Assembly: GCF_900109775.1 (NCBI RefSeq)
Contig: NZ_FOAX01000002.1
Coordinates: forward strand, 868,001 to 932,000
Direction of reading: 5' to 3'
DNA length: 64,000 nucleotides
From: Pseudoxanthomonas sp. GM95
GTDB lineage: Bacteria; Pseudomonadota; Gammaproteobacteria; Xanthomonadales; Xanthomonadaceae
Positions 8,249-17,474 of this stretch are shown here, in pieces (position 1 is the first letter of the stretch; each line of letters begins with the position of its first letter). The notes under the pieces were generated by a model, which saw nothing but the letters and a program-made list of their open reading frames with translations, was not told where the DNA came from and did not search any database. The position numbers and the translations under genes are program-made.

Positions 8249-9450
8249 ACGGGCCCCATCATTCGCGCATGCAGGCGCAGAGTGGCATGTCGCTCATCGA
8301 GCTGATGATTGCGCTGCTGATTGGCCTGATTCTGATGCTGGGTGTGATCCAGGTGTTCTCGGCATCGAGTAATGCTTATCGCCTCGCCAAGGGCACTGCA
8401 CGCCTGCAGGAAGGTGGCCGTTTTGCGATGGATTACCTGTCGCGCGATCTGCGCATGGCTGGTCACATGGGCTGCAGCAGCGATCAGATCCTGACGCGCG
8501 ACGGTACGTCGTTGCTGACTTCGCGCACCACCTTCGGCGCAACTGATGATGCAGCCCTGCAATTCAACTATGCCATCCGAGGCTATGAAGCCAGCGGCAC
8601 GGCGCCTAAAGGCGCGATCACGTTGGCCTCGACGCCTACCGTCGGTGGCGCTTACTCAAACGCATCGGGTCTGCCAGCCCGGATTTCCAACGCACTGACC
8701 AATCGGGTGTCCGGTAGTGACATCTTGGTGTTGCGCTACCTGGAAGGGCAGGGGCTGCCCATCACGACGGCGGTTAACAGCGGCACGCCTAACTTCACGA
8801 TTTCGCCGAGCACGACAGACTGGTCGCTGTTCAAAGGCGGCATTACCACACCCGGTTTGTTCGGCATCACGACCTGCGATAACGCAATTGTGTTCCAGGC
8901 CAAGACGGCGTCTGCTACCAGCGTGACCGTGGCCGCCACAACCCTCAATGCCGGCCTATCTGCCATCAATTTCCAGTTTCCGCAGGGCGCTGAGCTGTAT
9001 CGCGCTGAGAGCGAGGTCTATTACGTCGGTCTCAATAGCGACAGTCGACCCTCGCTCTATCGGGCTCGCTTTACGGCTGCGCCCGATGGCGGGATTACCG
9101 CGTTGACCGAAGAGCTGGTCGAAGGCGTGGAAAGCATGCAGCTGCTGTATGGCCAGGACTCGCCTACCAGCAGCACGCCGGGCGGTTCGGTGACCCAACT
9201 GGTCACGGCCGATCAGATCGACACCTCGATGAGTAGTTCGGAGGCGGCTTGGCGTCGCGTGATCACGGTGCAGATCGGCCTGGTCATGGCCAGCCCCGAG
9301 GTGGCCTCGGCCACCCAGGTCGACTCGAGCAACACGCAGACTGCGGGACTGACCGCACAGGGTGTGACTTTCACTGCGCCGAACGACGGCCGTGCGCGCA
9401 CCGTTTACCAATCCACCGTGACCTTGCGGAACCGCCTGTATGGCAACTGA
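8245..9450 (+). CDS. pilW: Minor type IV prepilin PilW
   Basis: PilW is the large minor pilin of the priming complex. The 401-residue product carries the class III signal QSG|MSLIELMIALLIG, with Met rather than the usual Phe at the first mature position. It continues with SSNAYRLAKGTARLQEGGRFAMDYLSRDLR, of which the stretch LQEGGRFAM is typical of PilW. GTG 8245 overlaps the pilV stop, as elsewhere in this operon; ATG 8269 would give a six-residue leader and is an equally possible start. The C-terminal half is variable and rich in Ser and Thr. The gene overlaps pilX by 11 bp. Confidence 0.9.
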   Translation: MNGPHHSRMQAQSGMSLIELMIALLIGLILMLGVIQVFSASSNAYRLAKGTARLQEGGRFAMDYLSRDLRMAGHMGCSSDQILTRDGTSLLTSRTTFGATDDAALQFNYAIRGYEASGTAPKGAITLASTPTVGGAYSNASGLPARISNALTNRVSGSDILVLRYLEGQGLPITTAVNSGTPNFTISPSTTDWSLFKGGITTPGLFGITTCDNAIVFQAKTASATSVTVAATTLNAGLSAINFQFPQGAELYRAESEVYYVGLNSDSRPSLYRARFTAAPDGGITALTEELVEGVESMQLLYGQDSPTSSTPGGSVTQLVTADQIDTSMSSSEAAWRRVITVQIGLVMASPEVASATQVDSSNTQTAGLTAQGVTFTAPNDGRARTVYQSTVTLRNRLYGN

Positions 9451-9916
9451 AAAGCGTCGTTCGCGCTCGCCACGCCCCCACCAATCCGGCGCAGTGCTCT
9501 ATGTGGCGCTGATCATGTTGTTGCTGCTGGCGCTGCTGGGCATCAGCGGCATGCAGGTGGCGTCCATGCAGGAAAAGATGGCCTCCAACTATCGGCAGTC
9601 CGACGTGGCTTTCCAGAATGCGGAAGGCTACGTGCGTGAGCGGGAGAAGGCGATCAAAGCCGCAGCCTCGTCGGTGTCCGTGGATAGCACTGCGTGCGCC
9701 TTCGATGCGCTCGCGTGGGCCCGTACGATCGGTTCCACCCAGACGGTGTATGTCCGGCGTCTGATCTGCGATGCCACGACCGGCACGTCCAGCAATCTGG
9801 GCGCCACGGTCGACGCCAGCTCGGTCGGTAGTGCCTACGAAGTCACTTCGCTCGCACCCGACGATAAATCCAGTCCGACCGCCACCGCGGTTGTGCAGAC
9901 GGTCTATATCCCATGA
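9440..9916 (+). CDS. pilX: Pilus assembly protein PilX
   Basis: PilX links the minor pilins to PilY1 at the pilus tip. The 158-residue protein has a short basic N-terminus, then QSGAVLYVALIMLLLLALLGISGMQ, followed by SMQEKMASNYRQ and AFQNAEG, the pattern of the PilX N-terminal family. The usual prepilin Glu5 is absent, as is common for PilX relatives. Two cysteines in the C-terminal half probably pair. It overlaps both neighbours, pilW by 11 bp and pilY1 by four bases (ATGA), so translation is coupled. Confidence 0.88.
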   Translation: MATEKRRSRSPRPHQSGAVLYVALIMLLLLALLGISGMQVASMQEKMASNYRQSDVAFQNAEGYVREREKAIKAAASSVSVDSTACAFDALAWARTIGSTQTVYVRRLICDATTGTSSNLGATVDASSVGSAYEVTSLAPDDKSSPTATAVVQTVYIP

Positions 9917-12900
9917 CGTTCTCCAAGCTGAAATTCCAGGTAAACAAGCTTGTCCTGCGCGGCCTTTCTGCCGTGGCGCTGCTGGGCGCCGTGTTCGCAC
10001 CACTGCTTGCGTCCACCAGCGACTTTTCGATGTCGCAGAGTCCGATGTATCTCGGCGACAGCGAGCCGCCGTTGATGATGCTGGTGATGTCGCGCGACGA
10101 GCAGCTGTTCAATCGCGCGTACTCGGATTACACCAATTTGCAGCAGGGGGAGGACGGCGACGACGGTAAGATCGATACGACATATACCGACAGTTTTGAT
10201 TACTCGGGCTATTTCGATCCGAATCTTTGCTACGGGATCACCAACTCGGTTTTCAAGGCGGCGGCCGCAGCGAGCGGGACCAACCTGCACCAGTGCGCAG
10301 GCAACTGGTCCGGGAATTTTCTCAACTGGGTGACGATGAGTCGCCTGGACCTGCTGCGTTTTGTTTTGTACGGCGGCAAGCGTTCCACCGATACGGTGGG
10401 AAGCAGCGGCGCCTACCAGACGATCCTGGAGCGTGCCTACATCCCCAGCGATCTTCATGCCTGGGTCAAGGTTTATTCGGGGAGCGACATCGGCAAGTAC
10501 ACTCCGTATTCGACGACGACCTCCTTCTGCAATACCTCGTTGAGCCCAACCGGTGCACCATTGATGCGCGTGGCATCAGGCAGCTATACCGAGTGGGCAT
10601 CGGTGGATTACACGCAGTGCAACACCGGTGTGACCAATGCACCGTCGTCCTCCCAGGTCTCTGACCTCACGGTGCGCGTGGACGTGTGCGGAAATACGTC
10701 CGAAAGCCTGCGTGAGTCGTTCTGTCGGAGCTACAACGACGGCACCAACACGTATTATCGCCCAGCCGGTTTGCTGCAGCAGTATGGCGAAAGCGGAAAA
10801 TTGCGCTTTGGCTTGGTCAGTGGTACCTACGACCAACCGCGCGCGGGTGGCGTGCTCCGGCGCAACATCGGCCGTTTCGCCGGCAACAGCACGACCACCT
10901 GCTCGACGGGCGACGAAGTCAACACTGCCGATGGGCGTTTCTGCTACCTGGTCAGCGGCTCGACGGCAGAGGGCATCGTCAGCACGGTCGATCGCTTCAC
11001 GCTGACCTACGGGACGAGCGCCAGTCCGACCGGCTGGAAGGGCAACAACTGGACCGATTGCAGTACCTACAGCATCCTCAATCGCCAGGACTCGGCGGGC
11101 TATGGCTACCTGAAGGACCCCAACAGCGGCGGCAGCTATGCGTGCAGCGCGTGGGGAAATCCGATCGCCGAGATGTATGCCGAAGCGCTGAAGTACATCG
11201 CTGGCGGCAGCAAGACCAGTGCTTTCAATACGTCGACCACCAGCGATGCCGCCCGCAACCTCCCGGGCAACATCACCTGGCGTGATCCCTATGGTTCGTC
11301 GACAGGGACCAGCACGGGCCTGGGCTACTCGTATTGCTCAAGCTGCAGCATCCTGGTGATGTCCTCGGGCGTGCCGTCGTTCGATAGTGACGATATCCCG
11401 ACGGTGACACCCAAAGGCGGGTCCACCAGTATTTCCGCAGACACCGCCACCAAAACAGTAGGCGATAACGAAGGCATCACCGGCGGAAGCTACTTTGCCG
11501 GCCGCATCACCAATACGTTGTCCAAGAGCAGCACGGCGGCGACGTATGCGGATTACTGCGCATCGCAGACTGTTGACAGCCTGGGCAAGGTGCTGGGCAT
11601 TTGCCCGGACTCGGCTTCCACCGAGGGCAGTTATCGCGTCGCAGGCCTTGCCGCCGCGGCCGCGACGACAGATCTGCGGCCTGACCTGGTCTCTACCCAG
11701 GGTAAGTCAGCGAAGTACAAGAACGTCGTGAAGACCTATGCTGTCCAGATGGCGGAAAGCCTGCCCAGTTTCCAGATCCCGGTGGGTGGCAAGACGATCA
11801 CGCTTTCTCCGCTGTGCCAGTCGAATAACGATGGCGGTGCTACCGCAGGCAGCTCGGGATGGAGAACCTGCTCGATCGGTAATGTCGCGGTCGGTAAGAC
11901 GGCCTCGACCGTGTATCCCTATTACAGCTACGGTCGCAACTTGCAGTACGACAGCAATGGGAACCTGGTCTCGGGTAGCTACAAGATGATCTGGGAAGAC
12001 TCGCTATGGGGTAACGATCACGACAACGACGGCGTGACGATGCTGAGCTTCTGCGTGGGGACTGCTTGTTCGGTCTCTGGTAGTGGCGATTACAGCAGTG
12101 GCAACAATATTTGCTGGCGCGCGACGTCATCTGCGTCCCAGACTGCATGTAATTCGTTCGGCGGGACCAGTAATGAAGTGATGGTGCGCGTCGAAGTGCT
12201 GTCGGCCTATGCAGGCAACGCATTGCTGTTTGGCTTCAACGCGACCGGCACCAACAGCGACGGCACCAAGCGTGACCTGTTGCGCGTCGGCAACAACAAC
12301 GGCTCAACGCTGAATACCACCTCCGGCCAGCCAACGGGTTGGGGTGCGCCTGTGGTTTATCGCTTCACGGCAGGGACCAGTAGTACGGGTCAGCTTGAGA
12401 ACCCGCTGTGGTACGCCGCCAAGTACGGCAACTTCACCGACAAGAACGGCAACGGCAAACCCGATTCAGGCGAGTGGGACAGCAATAAGTCCGGCACGCC
12501 GGACGGCTACTTCCTGGCCCGCAACCCGGCGGCGCTCAAGTCGCGTCTGCAGCAGATCTTCGATTCGGCGGCCAACGATGCCGTCGCGGTGGGCGGTAGC
12601 GCATCCAGCAGCAGCATCAACAGCAATACCTTTGGTGTGTACTCCTCATTCTCCGCAGGCAGCAACAACGACTGGACTGGCGACGTAGTAGCGACCTCGC
12701 TTTCGACCGGGCTACAGCTCTGGTCGGCAGCGACTAAGCTCAATGCGATGGGCTACGCCAAGCGCAACATTTTCACCGTGGCCACGCCCACCCAAATCAA
12801 CACCTCTGGCGAAGTGACCCAGGCGGTCGATGCCGGCGATCTTGAACGTGGCAGTGTCGATGGCTCGAATCGCAAGACACGTATGGCTTCGCTGGGCCTG

Positions 12901-14613
12901 AACATCAACGATCAGGACACGATCGACTGGCTCGGCAGTACTGTGGTCAATACATTGCTGGATTACCTCAAAGGCGCACCGAACACAGCCTTCCGCACGC
13001 GCTCGTCACTTCTGGGCGACATCGTTAATTCCAGCCCAGTGGTGTCGCTGCCGACGGACGACTACGGCTATTCGAGTACGTGGTCGAGCGGAACCTATGC
13101 GACCTACGGCACGTCCTACAAGACGTTCATGACCAGCAAGTCCACACGGATTCCGGCGGTCTACGTCGGAGCCAACGACGGCATGCTGCATGGATTTAAT
13201 GCCACCACCGGGACCAATGGCGGCAACGAGTTGTTCGGTTTCGTGCCCTACAGCGCCTTCCAGCATCTGGGTGAATTGGCCAACCCTGTCGTCAGTACGA
13301 CCAAGAGCACAAGCGGGTTCCAGCATCGCTACTACGTCGATGGCCCGGTCGTGGTGGGCGATGCGTACTACAGCAGTGCCTGGCACACCGTCGCGATCGG
13401 CTCGACCGGTGCGGGTGGTGCCAGCGAAACCAACGCAGGCACCTTGCCGCAGGGTTCGGTGTTTGCACTGGATGTCACCGATCCGTCGACTGTGACTTCC
13501 AGCAGCGTGCTGTGGGAATTGTCCGCACAGAACGATGCCAACCTCGGCCAGGTGCTGGGCTCGGCCACCGTCGTGCCCGTCAAGACCGCGACCGGTGTGC
13601 GCTTCGTCGCGATCTTCGGTAATGGCGCCAATTCGGTAAACGGCAACCCGGTCCTCTACGTCGTCGATGTAGGCACCGGGCAAGTGCTGAGCCGGCTATC
13701 GCCGACCGGCGCTGCATACCAAGGCAAGAACGGCATCGTGAATGTGGCAGTGGCGGCGCTCAATAACAGCCAGGGCCTTGCCGACACAGTCTATGCAGGC
13801 GACTTGCGCGGAAATCTGTGGAAGTTCGATATCAGTTCTGCGACTGCGTCGAGCTGGAGCGTAGCCTTCAGTGGTAAGCCGCTGTTCCAGGCCATCAATA
13901 GCGACAACAAGGAGCAGGCGATTACCGGTCACCTTTTGCTCAAGACCGCCGTCAGTGGTGCAGGCGGTGTGATGGTCTATTTTGGAACGGGGCGCTATTT
14001 CGTCACCGGTGATGCGTCTGATAGCACTGTCCAGAGCCTTTATGCGGTGCAGGACAATCTAAGTAGCGTGATCTCCGGCAGATCCGCATTGGTTAGTCAG
14101 ACGATCGGAGGGTCGACCTCGACGTCGGGTAGCGAATATGAGTCCGAGAGCGTCAGCAGCACGACAGTCAACTACGCAACCAGCCGAGGCTGGTATCTGG
14201 ATCTCAAGCTGGATGGCAATGCCCAGGGAGAGCGCTTCATCGGCACGCCTTACCTCCTTAGCGGGGTGGTGTATTTCGCCACGTACGTGCCGACAGTGGG
14301 GACAGATTGTGGTGGTGGTGGTGAGAACTGGCTCTACGGGCTGGGTGCGCTCAATGGAGCGGGTGCCTTGTCTGGCCTGACCGACAGCACGGGCAAGGCG
14401 GTTTGTCAGGGTGCGTGTGGACGGGTGTCGACGTCGACGAATAGCACGCTCGCAGGCTCAACTGCACCGATGCTGTCGCTCGGTTGGCTGCGTAATGAGG
14501 CCAACACCACCGAGACGGGTCAGTGCACCGTGGCGGGGGTCGCCAACGGCATCGCGACTGGTCTCTACAACAGCGTGCCGTGCGGCCGCCAGTCCTGGCG
14601 TCAGTTGAAGTAA
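9913..14613 (+). CDS. pilY1: Type IV pilus tip adhesin / retraction regulator PilY1
   Basis: PilY1 sits at the pilus tip and is needed for pilus extension, adhesion and surface sensing. The 1566-residue protein has a signal peptide (about 1-34), a long variable Ser/Thr/Gly-rich N-terminal region, and the conserved C-terminal beta-propeller (about 1020-1470). The propeller includes YVGANDGMLHGFNATTG, ELFGFVPYSAF and VYAGDLRGNLWKFD. No DxSxS MIDAS motif is evident in the N-terminal region, unlike PilY1 of P. aeruginosa. An acidic DKNGNGKPDSGEWDSNKSG segment near residue 850 looks calcium-binding, whereas the propeller loop before VYAGDLRG has lost acidic ligands. The start overlaps pilX. Confidence 0.93.
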   Translation: MTFSKLKFQVNKLVLRGLSAVALLGAVFAPLLASTSDFSMSQSPMYLGDSEPPLMMLVMSRDEQLFNRAYSDYTNLQQGEDGDDGKIDTTYTDSFDYSGYFDPNLCYGITNSVFKAAAAASGTNLHQCAGNWSGNFLNWVTMSRLDLLRFVLYGGKRSTDTVGSSGAYQTILERAYIPSDLHAWVKVYSGSDIGKYTPYSTTTSFCNTSLSPTGAPLMRVASGSYTEWASVDYTQCNTGVTNAPSSSQVSDLTVRVDVCGNTSESLRESFCRSYNDGTNTYYRPAGLLQQYGESGKLRFGLVSGTYDQPRAGGVLRRNIGRFAGNSTTTCSTGDEVNTADGRFCYLVSGSTAEGIVSTVDRFTLTYGTSASPTGWKGNNWTDCSTYSILNRQDSAGYGYLKDPNSGGSYACSAWGNPIAEMYAEALKYIAGGSKTSAFNTSTTSDAARNLPGNITWRDPYGSSTGTSTGLGYSYCSSCSILVMSSGVPSFDSDDIPTVTPKGGSTSISADTATKTVGDNEGITGGSYFAGRITNTLSKSSTAATYADYCASQTVDSLGKVLGICPDSASTEGSYRVAGLAAAAATTDLRPDLVSTQGKSAKYKNVVKTYAVQMAESLPSFQIPVGGKTITLSPLCQSNNDGGATAGSSGWRTCSIGNVAVGKTASTVYPYYSYGRNLQYDSNGNLVSGSYKMIWEDSLWGNDHDNDGVTMLSFCVGTACSVSGSGDYSSGNNICWRATSSASQTACNSFGGTSNEVMVRVEVLSAYAGNALLFGFNATGTNSDGTKRDLLRVGNNNGSTLNTTSGQPTGWGAPVVYRFTAGTSSTGQLENPLWYAAKYGNFTDKNGNGKPDSGEWDSNKSGTPDGYFLARNPAALKSRLQQIFDSAANDAVAVGGSASSSSINSNTFGVYSSFSAGSNNDWTGDVVATSLSTGLQLWSAATKLNAMGYAKRNIFTVATPTQINTSGEVTQAVDAGDLERGSVDGSNRKTRMASLGLNINDQDTIDWLGSTVVNTLLDYLKGAPNTAFRTRSSLLGDIVNSSPVVSLPTDDYGYSSTWSSGTYATYGTSYKTFMTSKSTRIPAVYVGANDGMLHGFNATTGTNGGNELFGFVPYSAFQHLGELANPVVSTTKSTSGFQHRYYVDGPVVVGDAYYSSAWHTVAIGSTGAGGASETNAGTLPQGSVFALDVTDPSTVTSSSVLWELSAQNDANLGQVLGSATVVPVKTATGVRFVAIFGNGANSVNGNPVLYVVDVGTGQVLSRLSPTGAAYQGKNGIVNVAVAALNNSQGLADTVYAGDLRGNLWKFDISSATASSWSVAFSGKPLFQAINSDNKEQAITGHLLLKTAVSGAGGVMVYFGTGRYFVTGDASDSTVQSLYAVQDNLSSVISGRSALVSQTIGGSTSTSGSEYESESVSSTTVNYATSRGWYLDLKLDGNAQGERFIGTPYLLSGVVYFATYVPTVGTDCGGGGENWLYGLGALNGAGALSGLTDSTGKAVCQGACGRVSTSTNSTLAGSTAPMLSLGWLRNEANTTETGQCTVAGVANGIATGLYNSVPCGRQSWRQLK

Positions 14614-14625
14614 CTGGAATCTGAA

Positions 14626-15033
14626 ATGTCGAAACAACAGAAAGTGAGTGGTTTTACCCTGATTGAGTTGATGATCGTGGTCGCGGTCGTGGCCATCCTC
14701 GCGGCGATCGCTTATCCGTCCTACCAGCGCTATGTGCTGCGCACCTATCGCGGGCAGGCAAAAGCGGATCTGGTGGAGTACGCGCAGATGGCCGAGCGCT
14801 TCCACACCGCGAACAACACCTACACCGGATTCACGCTACCGGTGTCGGTTTCGCCGCGTGAGGCCACCGCGAGCACCAAGCGTTACAACGTGGTGCCGAC
14901 AGCTGCGGGGGCAACCTTCACGATCACGGCCACCGCGGTCAATGCCCAGGTCAAGGACAGCTGCACCAGCCTGACCATCAACCAGGCCAGCGCCAAGACC
15001 TCCACGGGCGACACTGCGGCCAACTGCTGGTAA
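14626..15033 (+). CDS. pilE: Type IV pilin-like protein PilE
   Basis: This minor pilin closes the operon 12 bp after pilY1. The 135-residue protein has an eight-residue leader cleaved at [22 protein letters not shown] with Glu5, the N-terminal helix continuing into [21 protein letters not shown], and a compact C-terminal domain. The cysteines Cys-Thr-Ser near residue 115 and the penultimate Cys probably form the D-loop disulfide. The order fimT-pilV-pilW-pilX-pilY1-pilE is the usual minor-pilin cluster, so this is PilE rather than the major pilin PilA. Confidence 0.9.
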   Translation: MSKQQKVSGFTLIELMIVVAVVAILAAIAYPSYQRYVLRTYRGQAKADLVEYAQMAERFHTANNTYTGFTLPVSVSPREATASTKRYNVVPTAAGATFTITATAVNAQVKDSCTSLTINQASAKTSTGDTAANCW

Positions 15034-15052
15034 TCCGTCCAATCCCTGACCA

Positions 15053-15069
15053 CCGCCCGTGCCGGGCGG
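15053..15069 (+). terminator. Short GC hairpin after pilE, possible weak terminator
   Basis: CCGCCC-gtgcc-GGGCGG forms a six-pair stem 20 bp after the pilE stop and just before ubiH. It is not followed by a T run, so intrinsic termination would be weak; it may only mark the boundary between the pil operon and the ubi pair. Confidence 0.3.
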
Positions 15070-15078
15070 GGTCGTATC

Positions 15079-16296
15079 ATGTCGGCCATGAGTGCACGAC
15101 ATGATGTGGTGATCGTCGGCGGCGGCCTGGTCGGGGCCAGCTTGGCGATCGCGCTGGACCGGCTGGGGCGCGACGTCGCCCTGATCGAAGCGACGCCGGC
15201 GGGCGAGGTGCCCGCGGTGTTCGACGAACGCAACCTCAGTTTTGCCGCTGCCACGGTCAATGCGCTGACGGCGTTGGGCGTGCTGCAACGGCTGCGCCAT
15301 CCGACCGGCCCGATCCAGCGGATCCATGTCAGCCGCGCGGGCGATTTCGGCCGGGTGCTGCTGCAGGCGCGCGATTACGGGCGCAGCGAATTCGGCCAGG
15401 TGGTGGTGGCGCGTGACTTCGGCACGGCGCTGGAAGACGCACTGGCGGCCTGCACGCACCTGACCCGTTATCGCCCGGCGCGCTTCGTTGCCCTCGCTGG
15501 GATGGGCGAAGGCCTGCGCCGCGTCCGCATCGCGACCGCCGACGGCGAAACCGAACTGGAGACGCCGCTGCTGGTCGGCGCCGACGGCAGCAACAGCATG
15601 GTCCGCGACGCGCTGGGCATCGCCGTCGAGCGCCACGACTATGCGCAACGCCTGTTCGTTGCACGGGTGCGCACCTCGCGCGCGCCCGACGGTACAGCGT
15701 GGGAGCGTTTCGGCAACGATGGCCCAACCGCGCTGCTGCCGCGTGGCGATCGCCACTACGGGCTGATCCACGGGGTGCCGGAGGATCAGGCCGAGGCCGT
15801 TGCCGCGCTGGATGACGCTGGCTGGCTGGCGCATGCGCAGGCGGCGTTCGGTTGGCGCGCAGGCAAGTTCTTGGCGAGCGGGCCGCGCAGTGCCTACCCG
15901 ATCGTGCGCGTGCTGGCCGAGCGCCTGGTCGCGCCGCGTGCGGTGCTGCTGGGCAATGCCGCGCAGAGCATCCATCCATTGGGTGCGCAGGGCTTCAACC
16001 TGGGCCTGCGCGATGCGCTGACCCTGGCCGAGTTGATGGCGCAGTCCGAGGATGCCGGCGGCGATGCGCTGCTGGCCGAATACGTGCGCCGGCGCCAGCC
16101 CGATCGCGAGCGCACGTTGCGCTTTTCCGATGGCCTGGCGCGCCTGACAAGCAACCCCGCGCCGCTGCTACGGCCAGTGCGCAGCGCTGGCTTGCTGGCC
16201 GCAGGCAGCGTGCAGGCGGTGCAGTCGATGCTGGTCGGCGGGGCGATGGGCTTTGCCGGCGACGTGCCCGCGCTGTGCCGCGAGGTGGCGGCATGA
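15079..16296 (+). CDS. ubiH: UbiH-type FAD-dependent 2-polyprenyl-6-methoxyphenol hydroxylase
   Basis: This flavin mono-oxygenase hydroxylates the aromatic ring during ubiquinone biosynthesis. The 405-residue protein has the N-terminal dinucleotide-binding motif VVIVGGGLVGASLA, the FAD/NAD motif LLVGADGSNSMVRD and the C-terminal FAD motif GNAAQSIHPLGAQGFNLGLRD, all in family order. The gene overlaps a paralogue by four bases (ATGA), forming a two-gene unit for successive ring hydroxylations. ATG 15079 is used; an in-frame ATG at 15088 is also possible. UbiH is chosen over UbiF or UbiI from overall resemblance and is not proven. Confidence 0.88.
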   Translation: MSAMSARHDVVIVGGGLVGASLAIALDRLGRDVALIEATPAGEVPAVFDERNLSFAAATVNALTALGVLQRLRHPTGPIQRIHVSRAGDFGRVLLQARDYGRSEFGQVVVARDFGTALEDALAACTHLTRYRPARFVALAGMGEGLRRVRIATADGETELETPLLVGADGSNSMVRDALGIAVERHDYAQRLFVARVRTSRAPDGTAWERFGNDGPTALLPRGDRHYGLIHGVPEDQAEAVAALDDAGWLAHAQAAFGWRAGKFLASGPRSAYPIVRVLAERLVAPRAVLLGNAAQSIHPLGAQGFNLGLRDALTLAELMAQSEDAGGDALLAEYVRRRQPDRERTLRFSDGLARLTSNPAPLLRPVRSAGLLAAGSVQAVQSMLVGGAMGFAGDVPALCREVAA

Positions 16297-17471
16297 GTCG
16301 TCGCGGCCGCAGCGATGTGATCGTGGTGGGTGGTGGCGTGGTCGGCGCGGCATGTGCACTGGCACTGGCCGCGCAGGACCTGGACGTGGAGCTGGTCGAG
16401 GGCCAGGTGCCGGCGTCGTGGTCGGCGCAGCAGCCGGACCTGCGGGTCTACGCGTTCGCGCCGGACAACGCGGCCCTGCTGGAGCAGCTGGGCGTCTGGA
16501 ATGCGGTACGCGCCACGCGCGCGCAGGCCTATCGGCGCATGCGCGTGTGGGATGCGGCCGGTGGCGGTGAGCTGACCTTCGATGCCGATCGCATGGGCCG
16601 CACCCAGCTGGGCTGGATCATCGAGCATTCACTCCTGGCCGATCGCCTCTGGGCCGCGCTTCCCGCTGCAGGCGTGCAGGTGCGCTGCCCGGCTCGCGTA
16701 GAGGCGATGGAGCAGGACGCCAGCGGCGTGCGCCTGCGCCTGGACGACGGCGCGCGGCTGGAAGCGCGCCTGGTCGTGGCGGCCGACGGCGCGGGTTCCA
16801 CCTTGCGCCAGCTGGCCGGATTGCCCGTGCAGGGCCACGATTACGCGCAACGAGGTGTGGTTGCCTATCTGCGCAGCGAAGGCCCGCATGAAGACACCGC
16901 GTGGCAGCGCTTCCTGCCGACCGGGCCGCTGGCGGTGTTGCCGTGCACGGATGGACGCAGTTCCATCGTCTGGACGCTGTCGCAGGACGAAGCCGCGCGC
17001 GTGCTGGCGCTGGATGACACCGCGTTCTCGCGCGAACTCACCACGGCCTTCGGTGGGCGCCTGGGCGAGCTGACGCTCGACTCACCGCGTGCGGCGTTTC
17101 CGCTGAAGCTGCAGCTGGCGCAGCAGTACGTGGAAGGGCGCGTGGTCGCCATCGGCGATGCGGCGCACGTGGTGCATCCGCTGGCCGGTCAGGGCGTCAA
17201 CCTCGGCCTGCGTGACGTGGCCGGGCTCCAGCACCTGGTCGCCGATGCGCAGGCGCGCCGCGCCGACTGGGACACGCCGCATCGCCTGCAACGCTGGGCG
17301 CGCACGCGGCGTAGCGAAAATGCGGTGGCGGCCTACACCTTCGATGGCATCAACCGGCTGTTTTCCACCGATGAATTGCACACCACGCTGGCGCGCGGGC
17401 CGCTGCTCGGCCTGGCAGGCAAGCTGCCGCCGCTGACCGCCCTGCTGTGGCGGCGTGCGGCGGGCCTGTAA
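16293..17471 (+). CDS. UbiH/UbiF/VisC-family FAD-dependent hydroxylase (UbiI-like)
   Basis: This is a second ubiquinone-type ring hydroxylase, 392 residues. It shows DVIVVGGGVVGAACALALA at the N-terminus, LVVAADGAGSTLRQL in the middle, and AIGDAAHVVHPLAGQGVNLGLRDV for FAD binding, the last being the VisC/UbiI/UbiF signature. The ATG overlaps the ubiH stop. The open frame extends more than 400 bp upstream inside ubiH, but the coupled ATG 16293 directly precedes the conserved domain. Which position of the ring it hydroxylates (C5 or C6) cannot be told from sequence. Confidence 0.88.
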   Translation: MSRRGRSDVIVVGGGVVGAACALALAAQDLDVELVEGQVPASWSAQQPDLRVYAFAPDNAALLEQLGVWNAVRATRAQAYRRMRVWDAAGGGELTFDADRMGRTQLGWIIEHSLLADRLWAALPAAGVQVRCPARVEAMEQDASGVRLRLDDGARLEARLVVAADGAGSTLRQLAGLPVQGHDYAQRGVVAYLRSEGPHEDTAWQRFLPTGPLAVLPCTDGRSSIVWTLSQDEAARVLALDDTAFSRELTTAFGGRLGELTLDSPRAAFPLKLQLAQQYVEGRVVAIGDAAHVVHPLAGQGVNLGLRDVAGLQHLVADAQARRADWDTPHRLQRWARTRRSENAVAAYTFDGINRLFSTDELHTTLARGPLLGLAGKLPPLTALLWRRAAGL

Positions 17472-17474
17472 GGC

